Shown: in pieces, positions 11,608-19,476 of the stretch
How the letters are laid out: every line of letters starts with the position of its first letter
How positions within the stretch are numbered: position 1 is the stretch's first letter
Assembly: GCA_029961685.1 (NCBI GenBank)
Contig: JARWKL010000010.1
Location: 16,141,931 to 16,205,930 of the forward strand
Origin: Aristolochia californica
Lineage: Eukaryota; Streptophyta; Magnoliopsida; Piperales; Aristolochiaceae
Direction of reading: 5' to 3'
Length of the DNA stretch: 64,000 nt
The notes under the pieces: generated by a model
The model's database searches: none
Told to the model about the DNA's origin: nothing
What the model saw: the letters and a program-made list of their open reading frames with translations, nothing else
Program-made: the position numbers and the translations under genes

Positions 11608-12520
11608 TGTTGTGGACTCAATAGCACACCGAGTCACACAACGAAGAAGACAACAACAACTCACTCAATAGGATTTAATTCTTATATTTCTTTGAGTAGG
11701 ATTTATTTCTTATATTGTTTTAAGTAGGAGTTATTTCTTATATTGTTTTAAGTAGGAGTTGTTTCTAATTACTTTATATGTAAGGGCATTATGGGGAATT
11801 ATTGTAACCCCAACCCTAAAACTCCTTGACATGACCTATTTAAAGGAAAGGTATGAATGAAATAGGGAAGCTTTGAGATTTTAGAATAACCTAGTCTAAA
11901 CAGGTTGAGATCACCTCTTGATCTCGAGTTTAGGGTTTACTCCAAAAATCCAACCTATCCTTCACCCCCCATTGCCATCCATCTTCACCCAAATTCATCC
12001 ATCATCATCCATACTAAGAAGAGGAGCTTCCTGCCCCTTTTCCAAGCCCAAAGAGAGGGTTCTCCCTCTTCATCAACATCAGCCACCATCAAGGGGTCTA
12101 ACCCTCTTGACGAGCAACAAGTAGAGAGTTTTCTGGTCATTCACGTGAAGGAGATTAATTGTTGTTCCTAAGCTTGGAGCCAGCAAGGAAAGAGAGGATA
12201 ATAATTCATGCACGTGGGCGAAGGCTTGCTACAAGCCAGGTGTACATAGCTTGCCTTGCTACAACCAAATCAAGGGATGAAACCCTGATTTTCGTGAGAA
12301 GAAAAAGGTATTCTCCTTACTTTATTTTGGTCAACATTGATGGCTTAATTTCATATATTTATCAATCAAGATATTGTATCCATCAAGTCTTGTCCACGTG
12401 AGAGAAAACCAGCAAGGAAGATTTTTGTTTACACTCATACCGAGTCCAGCAACTCAGTACCAGTGCTGGATTCCCAAATCCAACGCCGTGTTACTCGATC
12501 CATGACTTGGGACTGTAACA
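11608..12520 (+). repeat. 5' LTR of the Reina-like element
   Basis: A 913 bp LTR from TGTTGTGGACTCAATAG to GACTGTAACA. It is 16 bp longer than the 3' LTR, mainly from a segment near 12049-12066 (GAGAGGGTTCTCCCTC area) that the 3' LTR lacks. A near-repeat built on TTCTTATATTGTTTTAAG occurs twice at about 11708-11760. The region from the TATA-like box to GATCTCGAGTTTAGGG resembles the matching region of the solo LTRs, which suggests related families. Open frames inside it are LTR sequence, not genes. Confidence 0.95.
11837..11844 (+). promoter_or_regulatory. TATA-like box of the 5' LTR, with flanking telo-box motifs
   Basis: TATTTAAA lies in a CCTATTTAAAGG context. A telo-box-like AACCCTAAA is just upstream (11812-11820), and GTTTAGGGTTT is at 11928-11938. 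The same order (telo-box, TATTTAA, telo-box about 100 bp on) is found in the solo LTRs. In the 3' LTR the box reads TATTTACA (17523-17530). Promoter function is inferred from position and motif only. Confidence 0.55.
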
Positions 12521-12523
12521 ACT

Positions 12524-12534
12524 TGGTATCAGAG
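12524..12534 (+). other. Primer-binding site, initiator tRNA-Met
   Basis: TGGTATCAGAG starts four bases after the 5' LTR ends. It is complementary to the 3' end of plant initiator tRNA-Met (CTCTGATACCA), the usual primer for many plant LTR retrotransposons. This fixes the element orientation as plus. Confidence 0.93.
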
Positions 12535-12543
12535 TAGGGTAAC

Positions 12544-13660
12544 ATGGGGGATAATATCAGTAATGAAGAAATCCAAATCAGAATACAAAATATAGAAGAT
12601 AGCCTTGAAACAGCACAACCAGTGTTGGGAAAGGTTTGTGGTTTGGAAGAAGAGATGAACCGAATCATTAGCATGCTACAGGAGTTGAGGACAGAGAGAC
12701 ATCAGAGTCCAGAGGTGAGAGAGGTTGCTCAACCATATCACAGAAGAGGGGAGTAGTGGCCTGGGCGCACTGCTGTCCAAGCACCTCAGGATGGAGGCAC
12801 AATCCCAAGGTACACCAAGTTAGAGTTTCCCTCTTTCAATGGTTCTGTGGATCCCGTAATTTGGTTGCATAGATGTGAAAAAAAAATTTGAACCAAGGGA
12901 CTACTGAATGGGATAAGGTGCAACTCGCCTCTTTCCATATGACAGATGAAGCCATGTTATGAGTGACTCACGTAGAGAAAGAGATACCGGGAATGACTTG
13001 GGAAGAATTTAAAAATCTATGTACAGTTAGATTTGGGCCTCTTGCCAACAGCAACCCCCTGGGAGAGTTAGTCCTATTGAGACAAACGGGTTCGGTGGAA
13101 CAATATCAAAAACTATTCCAGGAAAAGTTGGCTCGTGCTTGGGAGAGGGTATTGGTTGACCAGCAGATCTCCTTATTCACAACAGGTCTCAATGAGTATT
13201 TACGGCTAGAGGTAGAACTCCTTATGCCCACGGATCTAGCTCATGCCATGAATATGGCCCGAGCAATGGAACAACGACAACAGCTGCAGCAACGTAAGCC
13301 GGGTTGGTCGAGTGAGAGGAACACTTCCTCCACGTGGCAAGGGCGCCACTATAATTCATATCAGGGAGCATCTACAACAGCACCATCCAGACACACTCCG
13401 ACTACGACTCGGGTAGCCAATCCCTGCCCTGGTAATTCCCTACCTAGCTTTATAAAAAATTTGACGAGTGCAAAGATGGCAGAAAAGCGGTCCAAAAATC
13501 TCTGTTATAAATGCGATGAGCAGTATAGGGTGGAACACCAATGTAAACGATTATTTTGGCTCGAGGTGGAGGAGTCAGAGGATCCAGAGGAACCAGAGGA
13601 TATTATCGAGGAGAAACCACCAGAGATATCCTTGCATGCTATTACTGGGCAGAAATCGCC
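12544..13660 (+). pseudogene. gag: gag pseudogene (capsid and zinc-knuckle nucleocapsid)
   Basis: Gag forms the cytoplasmic virus-like particle and binds element RNA. The ATG at 12544, 10 bases after the PBS, opens 70 codons (MGDNISNEE...) with a likely coiled-coil rich in E, L and I, then TAG at 12754. Reading through, that frame shows KLEFPSFNGSVDP, typical of the gypsy Gag core, until a frameshift in or near the A-run at about 12878-12887. The phase that follows (codons starting at positions divisible by 3) is used to the end of the element. TGA at 12960 replaces an expected Trp. The capsid segment is at 12963-13290, and the nucleocapsid has a CX2CX7HXC knuckle, CYKCDEQYRVEHQC, at 13503-13544. 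Then comes an acidic linker (EESEDPEEPED). The border with protease is approximate. Not functional. Confidence 0.9.
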
Positions 13661-14141
13661 TACTACAATGCAAGTCCGAGCTCATGTCATCGACCGCGAA
13701 CTGGTGGGACTAGTCGACTCGGGGAGTACATACAATTTTCTGAGTTTGACAGCCGCACAGCATCTCCAGCTCCAGATACACACTCATCCTACAGCCACCG
13801 TCTCAGTGGCCAATGGCGAGAAGGTCCCTAGCTATGGTATTAGTAAGGCGGTAACTTTTTCCATTGGATTCACTTCATTTAATGCGGAATTTTTTGTTAT
13901 TCCCTTGGCGGGATTTGATATGGTTTTAGGCATTAAATGGTTACAAACGTTGGGGCCCATTCCGTGAGACTTTTCAGCTTTAACCATGAGCTTTGATTTG
14001 GCCGAAAGTCGGGTGCTCTTACAGTGCTGTCAGGTGGACAGGGCCCACCGCATACACACTTTGTAGACACAGGATCAGCCTGACAGTACTAGTGATGGTC
14101 TGGTTGAGGAGTTCTCTGACCTCTTCCAGGAGCCTTCGGGG
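13661..14141 (+). pseudogene. Aspartic protease domain (pseudogene part of gag-pol)
   Basis: Protease would cleave the Gag-Pol polyprotein inside the particle. The catalytic motif VDSGSTYNFL is present, with D-S-G-S-T at 13716-13730, and the hydrophobic GFDMVLGIKWLQTLGP segment typical of gypsy proteases lies about 65 residues on. The frame is continuous with gag upstream and RT downstream, with no frameshift. TGA at 13965 falls where related proteins have Trp, and TAG at 14064 lies in the PR-RT linker. The active-site triad is intact, so the loss comes from nonsense changes only. Confidence 0.88.
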
Positions 14142-14483
14142 TTGCCTCCCATGAGGCACTGTGACCACAGGATCTGTCTGAAACCAGGTTCTAAGGTAGT
14201 GGTCGTGCGACCATACCGTTACCCACACCTTCAGAAGGACGAGATAGAGCGTCAGTGCCATGATATGTTGAAACATGGTCTTATTCGTCCCAGCCGCTCC
14301 CCATTCTCTTCACCCGTCTTACTTGTGAAGAAACATGATGGGGCATGGAGGTCCTGCATGGATTATCGGGAGTTGAACGTGCAGACAGTAAAAGACAAGT
14401 TCCCGATTCCAGTAGTGGATGAGCTTCTGGATGAGTTACATGGGTCTTGGTTATTCACTAAACTCGACCTCCGTCCGGGATAC

Positions 14484-14565
14484 TGTTAAGCACCTAGCCA
14501 ATACTACCCAAAAGACCGGCCTGTTAGGAGCGGAAGACATAGGTACTTAACCCAGGACCATAACA
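14484..14565 (-). repeat. Terminal repeat of the TRIM-like element (its 3' LTR)
   Basis: An 82 bp repeat paired with 14787-14868. Given the minus-strand PBS beside the other copy, this is the 3' LTR of the element. Confidence 0.88.
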
Positions 14566-14772
14566 TCACACCCCACCTTCGCGAGCCGACAACCACGACG
14601 GCGTAATGACACTGGCCCAACCCGGTGGCCTACTCTAGCGGCGGCCTACTCCTAGTGCCCCTTCGCAGTTCTCCAGGTCGCCCCCTCCGCTAGGTCGCCC
14701 CTTCCAAACCTACCAGTAATTTTAATCCAGCCTTTGCGTGCCACGGGACTCGAACTCACGACGTGGGAGCCC

Positions 14773-14784
14773 GCTCTGATACCA
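14773..14784 (-). other. tRNA-Met primer-binding site of the TRIM-like element
   Basis: On the minus strand this reads TGGTATCAGAGC, two bases inside the LTR. Further in, GTTCGAGTCCC (14745-14755, minus) resembles a pol III B box, as in a tRNA T arm. Confidence 0.88.
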
Positions 14785-14786
14785 AA

Positions 14787-14868
14787 TGTTAAGCACCTAG
14801 CCAATACTACCCAAAAGACTGGCCTATTAGGATCGGAAGACATAGGTACTTAACCCAAGACCATAACA
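14787..14868 (-). repeat. Terminal repeat of the TRIM-like element (its 5' LTR)
   Basis: An 82 bp repeat adjoining the PBS. It reads TGTTATGGTC... to GTGCTTAACA on the minus strand. It differs from its partner at about four positions. Confidence 0.88.
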
Positions 14869-15830
14869 GATACCATCAGGTCCGGATGCACCCCTCTGAT
14901 ATCGAGAAGATGGCGTTCCGCATGTACCATGGCCACTTTGAGTTCGTCGTCATGCCGTTCGGGTTATCCAATGCAACCTCCACTTTTCAAGCTTTGATGA
15001 ACTAGGTATTTAGCCCCTATCTTCAAAATTTTGTTCTTGTATTTTTTTATGATATTTTGATATATAGCAAGCCGATTGAGGAGCACTTGGCGCACTTGAG
15101 GATTGTTTTTGACTTGTTAAGAGCACATCAGCTCTATTTGAAATATTCCAAGTGTTCTTTTGCGGCTTCACATGTGGAGTATTTGGGACACATTATCTCA
15201 CATGTGGGCATTACGGTGGATCCCGAGAAGATCCAAGCTATTCAAGAGTGGCCGCAACCATAGTCGTGTTCTGCATTACGGGGTTTTCTAGGTCTTGCGG
15301 GCTACTACCGCAAATTTATTTAGAACTATGGGCCAGTGGCAGCACCATTGACGAGTTTACTCAAGAAAAATTCCTTTATTTGGAATGAGGGGGCCACCAC
15401 GTCGTTTGTGGCACTCAAAACTGCCCTCGCATCCGCGCCAGTATTACAACTTCCCAACTTCGACGAATTGTTTGTGGTAGAGTGTGACGCTTCGGGCGTG
15501 GGCATAGGGGCCGTTTTACAGCAGTTGGGCCATCCTATTGCATATTTTAGCAGACAGTTGGCAGTCCGCCATCACAAGCTGGCAGCCTATGAGCGCGAAT
15601 TGATTGGGTTGGCCAAAGCGGTCCAACATTGGAGGCCTTATCTCTGGGGCCGGGCTTTTCTCATACGCATGGATCACTGCAGCCTTACATTCCTACTAGA
15701 ACAGCGTTTGACAATGTCGCCACAGTAGCACTGGATCAGTAAGTTGTTGGGGTTTGACTTCTAGGTAGAGTATCGTGCGGGGAGATTAAATAAGGCGGCA
15801 GATGCCTTATCACGATGTTTTGAAGATCAG

Positions 15831-17357
15831 CAGTTAGTCTATTCTATCAGCCAGCCGAGATTTCTCATTATGGACTTGGTGCGAGAAGCACATGCCACTA
15901 ACCTTGCACTGCTGGAACTGCATCTGCAGATCTCAGAAGGGACAATGAATGTGAAGTGGTCCATCCAGGATTCACTTATTTATTACAAGCAGCGGATTTT
16001 CCTTCCACCTGAGTCCGAGTTGATTCCAGCTATTCTCTCGCCCTACCATGATAGTACACACGAGGGGATCCAGAAGTCCTTGCACAGAATTTGAGCTGAT
16101 TTTTACTGGCAAGCCATGAAACCCTCTATTGCGACTTATGTGGGCGACTGTCAGGTATGTCAGTGCAACAAAGCCGAGCACTTGAGTCCAGCCGGTCTTC
16201 TCCAGCCTTTCGCCCTTCCTACACAGGTTTGGGCCGACATTTCAATAGATTTTGTGGAAGGCCTACCCCTGTCAGCCGGTAAATCCGTACTTTTTGTAGT
16301 GGTTGATAGATTCTCCAAGTACGGGCATTTTATATCGATGGCTCATCCGTATACAGCAACACGGGTTGCTCAAACTTTCCTAGAGTAGATAGTCCGCTTA
16401 CATGGCATTCCAAAATCCATTGTGAGTGACAGAGATGCAGTTTTCACGAGCACCTTTTGGCGGGAACTGTTTCGCTTGAGTGGGACGAAATTGAAGTTCT
16501 CCTCTGCCTATCATCCACAGACAGACGGGCAAACCGAGGTGGTGAACTGCACCATTGAGATGTATCTATGGTGCTTGGTGGGGGATCATCCGCGACAATG
16601 GGTTCAATGGCTTCCGTGGGCCGAATACTGTTACAACACTTCGTTCCACTCTACATTGCAATCCACTCCTTTTTGGGTTATATATGGCCGGGATCCACCT
16701 CGCCTCCTCTCGTACAACCCAGGGTCCACCCGCGTGGACACGATTGATCAGGCACTCATACACAGGGATATACTGCTACAGATTATCACAGAACGGCTAT
16801 GACGCGCCCAAGCTCGGATGAAGGATGTATACGATAGAGGCCACTGTGAGGTCTCTTTTGAGGTTGGGAAGTATGTGTGGCTACGGCTCCAGCCCTACCG
16901 TCAATAGTCTCTTGCGGGACCTCCACATCATAAGCTTTCACCCAGATTTTTTGGGCCGTTTCCCATTCTTCGACGCGTGGGACCAGTCGCCTATCAACTC
17001 AAATTATCGGACACAGCCAGAATTCACGATGTGTTTCATGTCTCTCTTTTGAAGCCACATTCCGGAGCACAGCTTACATCCACTCCATTCCTACCACCGG
17101 TTGATCATGGCGACGCTATTCTTCACCCAGCTGTGGTGTTACGCTTACGGCTGACCAATGACCATTGGGAGATTCTCGTCCAGTGGACGGATATTGACCC
17201 CGACGCTGCAACATGGGAACGTGTGGACATCTTCAAACAAGTCTACCCAGCTTTTGAGCTTGAGGACAAGCTCTTTCTCCATGGGGAGGCAGATGTTGTG
17301 GACTCAATAGCACATCAAGTCACACAACGAAGAAGACAACAACAACTCACTCAATAG
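15831..17357 (+). pseudogene. Integrase with C-terminal chromodomain (pseudogene)
   Basis: Integrase would insert the cDNA, and the chromodomain would steer it to marked chromatin. The zinc-binding part shows H-D-S-T-H (from YHDSTHEGIQKS) and C-X2-C (DCQVCQCNK). The catalytic triad is intact: Asp in SIDFVEG (16248), Asp in VSDRD (16428) and Glu in QTDGQTEVVN (16536), i.e. D-D-35-E. Downstream are the GKYVWLRLQPYRQ and KLSPRFFGPF segments, VFHVSLLKPH, then a chromodomain with WEILVQWTDIDPDAATWE and a following helix (about 17130-17275). Stops: TGA 16092, TAG 16386, TGA 16800, TAG 16905. The frame then runs into the 3' LTR and ends at TAG 17355-17357, adding an Arg/Gln-rich tail (TQRRRQQQLTQ). 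Confidence 0.92.
17283..17293 (+). other. Polypurine tract of the Reina-like element
   Basis: GGGGAGGCAGA, purine in 10 of 11 bases, abuts the TGTTGTGG start of the 3' LTR, the expected site for plus-strand priming. It is also within the coding frame of the integrase tail. Confidence 0.7.
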
Positions 17358-18190
17358 GATTTAATTCTTATATTTCTTTGAGTACGATTTATTTCTTATA
17401 TTGTTTTAAGTAGGAGTTATTTCTTATATTGTTTTAAGCAGGAGTTACTTCTAATTACTTTATATGTAAGAGCATTATGGGGAATTATTGTAACCCTAAC
17501 CCTAAAACTCCTTGACGTGACCTATTTACAGGAAAGGTATGCATGAAATAGGGAAGCTTTGAGATTTTAGAATAACCTAGTCTAAACAGGTTGAGATCAC
17601 CTCTTGATCTCGAGTTTAGGGTTTACTCCAAAAATCCAACCTATCCTTCACCCCCCATTGCCTTCCGTCTTCACCAAAATTCATCCTTCATCATCCATAC
17701 TAAGAAGAGGAGCTTCCTGCCTCTTTTCCAAGCCCAACTTCATCAACGTCAGCCACCATCAAGGGGTCTAACCCTCTTGACGAGCAGCAAGTGGAGAGTT
17801 TTCTGGTCATTCACGTGAAGGAGATTAATTGTTGTTCCTAAGCTTGGAGCCAGCAAGGAAAGAGAGCATAATCATTCAAGCATGTGGGCCAAGGCTTGCT
17901 ACAAGCCAGGTGTACATAGCTTGCCTTGCTACAACGAAATCAAAGGATGAAACCCTGATTTTCATGAGAAGAAAAAGGTATTCTCCTTACTTTATTCTGG
18001 TCAACATTGATGGCTTAATTTCATATATTTAGCAATCAAGATATTGTATCCATCAAGTCTTGTCCACATGAGAGAAAACCAACAAGGAAGATTTTTGTTT
18101 ACACTCATACCGAGTCCAGCAACTCAGTACCAGTGCTGGATTCACAAATCCCACGCCGTGTTACTCGATCCATGACTTGGGACCGTAACA
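17294..18190 (+). repeat. 3' LTR of the Reina-like element
   Basis: An 897 bp LTR from TGTTGTGG to GACCGTAACA, matching 11608-12520 with about 35 substitutions and one gap of about 16 bp by hand count. Its first 64 bases encode the end of the polyprotein. The TATA-like box (17523-17530) has an A-to-C change relative to the 5' LTR. AACCCTAACCCTAAA, a telomere-like stretch, lies upstream of it. Confidence 0.95.
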
Positions 18191-18195
18191 AACGT
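18191..18195 (+). repeat. Right target-site duplication of the Reina-like element
   Basis: AACGT follows the GTAACA end of the 3' LTR, and the satellite continues as GCGGTGG in phase with the interrupted monomer at 11602. Confidence 0.88.
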
Positions 18196-19437
18196 GCGGT
18201 GGAATATTTACCCAAGTCAAACAAGCCATTATTTTGCCCATTTAAAAAATGCTGACCTAACGATCATAGATGATTGTAATGTATTTTATCAGGCGTAACG
18301 GGCTATATTTTTTTAAGGAATGACTTATGGATTGGGATTCAACACTCAATTAAAAATCCCCCGCCTCCCCCTTTCCCGACGATTGCAGAACCTAATATAT
18401 AAAAACTAAAAAGATTTTACAATCCCTAATAATTACAGATAGGTTTTTAAATTATCTCACTCTACATTTTTGCATTGTGAATTTCCATTATAGATGTATA
18501 CTTTTTTCTTAAATCAAAGCATGAGTTTTCACTTTCCCTTCATCTCGAAAAAATAATGAGAAAAAAGGCAATTAGATCACAACAAAATGAAAATTTTAGA
18601 GTTTATGTATGGAAAGAATTTAAAGATTTAAAAAATGTAAATAAAGAAAATTTATTCACACACCACAAATGAACACAAAAGTTTTGTTATCTAAGTAAAC
18701 GAAATACCACTTGTTCAACCATTGTAGCTCGGAATTTTATAAGAAAAAGATTGTTCTACACATGTTTAAAAAAATGGATATGCATTCTTGAAACAGGTTA
18801 AATATGTTAATGACCTATGGATCCAAACCGTTTAAAGAGAATAACATTAAATTTACAAGTGAACGTGCGGTGGGATATTTACCCGAGTCAATCAAGGCAT
18901 TATTTTGCTCACTTACAAAAAGCTGACCTAACGATCATAGATGAATGTAAAGTGATTTATCATGTGTAACCGAAAATATTTTTGTAAGGAATGACTTATA
19001 GATTGGGAGTCAACTCTAAGTTAAAAATCCCCCGCCTCCCCCTTTTCCCAACGATTGTAGAACCTGATATATAAAAACAAAAAATAGTTTACAATCCCTA
19101 AAAATTACTGACACTTTTTGGAATTATCTCTCACTACATTTGTGCCTTGTGCATTTCCTTTTTAGATGTATAATTTTTCTTAAATCAAAACTTGAGTTTT
19201 CACTATCCCTTCATCTCGTAAAAAAAAAAAAAAAGAAATAAAAGGCAAATAGATCAGAACAAAATGAAAATTTTAGAGTTTATGTATGGAAAGAATTTAA
19301 AGTAATAAACAAGTGTAAGTAAAGAAAATTTATTCACACACCACAAATGAACACAAAAGTTTTGTTATCCATGTTTGGAAAATTCCACTAGTTCAACCCT
19401 AATAGCTCGAAATTTTATATGAAAGAGATTTTTCTAC

Positions 19438-19476
19438 ACATGTTTTAAAAAATGGATATGCATGCTTGAAACATGT
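19438..19476 (+). repeat. Conserved dyad in the monomer (representative copy)
   Basis: ACATGTTT (19438-19445) and AAACATGT (19469-19476) form perfect 8 bp inverted arms around a 23 bp spacer containing the palindrome GCATGC. The arrangement recurs in most monomers in the window, for example near 29158 and 50309. It could extrude or bind a dimeric protein; no function is shown. Confidence 0.7.

Larger units (their letters stand above)
14484..14868 (-). mobile_element. TRIM-like mini LTR retrotransposon nested in RT
   Basis: A 385 bp insert is bounded by two 82 bp direct repeats (14484-14565 and 14787-14868, 4 differences by hand) with TGTTAAG...CATAACA ends. GATAC duplicates flank it (14479-14483 and 14869-14873), splitting the RT GY-HQ codons cleanly. 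GCTCTGATACCA just inside the right repeat is the reverse complement of a tRNA-Met PBS, so the element lies on the minus strand. The opposite end has a purine-rich tract, GAAGGTGGGGTGTGA on the minus strand. The internal part is only 221 bp with no coding capacity, so it would depend on proteins from other elements. It is GC-rich, unlike its surroundings. Size and structure fit TRIM/SMART elements; the family is not identified. Confidence 0.92.
14142..15830 (+). pseudogene. Reverse transcriptase and RNase H (interrupted pseudogene)
   Basis: This part would copy element RNA to cDNA and degrade the template. RT begins near VRPYRYPHLQKDEIERQ; the first catalytic Asp is in TKLDLRPGY (14466-14468). 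Directly after GY a TRIM-like element splits the gene; RT resumes at 14874 with HQVRMHP, in the same frame because insert plus duplication is 390 bp. The usual FxDD box reads F-F-Y-D-I-L-I-Y-S: a catalytic Asp is Tyr (TAT, 15048-15050), a transversion fatal to activity. Stops: TAG 15003, 15261 and 15321. RNase H shows its acidic residues at ECDASG (15486), AYERE (15591-15599), MDH (15672) and AADALSR (15801), with TAG at 15726 and 15762. No frameshift occurs. Confidence 0.92.
11608..18190 (+). mobile_element. Full-length, inactive Ty3/gypsy chromovirus (Reina-like)
   Basis: A 6583 bp element (about 6.2 kb without its nested insertion) with two LTRs, PBS, polypurine tract and gag-PR-RT-RNaseH-IN-chromodomain order, which defines Ty3/gypsy; the chromodomain makes it a chromovirus. 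Gag and integrase motifs (an NPLGELVLLRQTGSVEQYQ segment, IDFVEGLPLS, FVVVDRFSKYGHF) resemble the Reina group; I did not run a phylogeny. The target duplication is AACAT (11603-11607) against AACGT (18191-18195), one G-to-A change at a CpG. The body has 13 premature stops, one frameshift in gag and a nested TRIM-like element, so it cannot make its proteins. By hand the LTRs differ at about 35 of 897 aligned positions (near 4%), suggesting an insertion on the order of 1-2 million years ago if a grass-type LTR rate applies. Confidence 0.95.

Noticed and set aside
14740..14790. A tRNA gene
   Set aside because: There is a B-box-like motif and a tRNA-complementary PBS, but no foldable tRNA with anticodon arm; the context is a TRIM-like element.
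14652..14843. Minus-strand 63-codon frame in the TRIM-like element
   Set aside because: It spans the PBS and LTR of a non-autonomous element and reflects GC-rich sequence with few stops.
16555..16821. Alternative frames in the integrase region (also 13468-13831, 15152-15388, 16566-16763)
   Set aside because: They are shadows of the polyprotein frame, which carries the recognisable domains.
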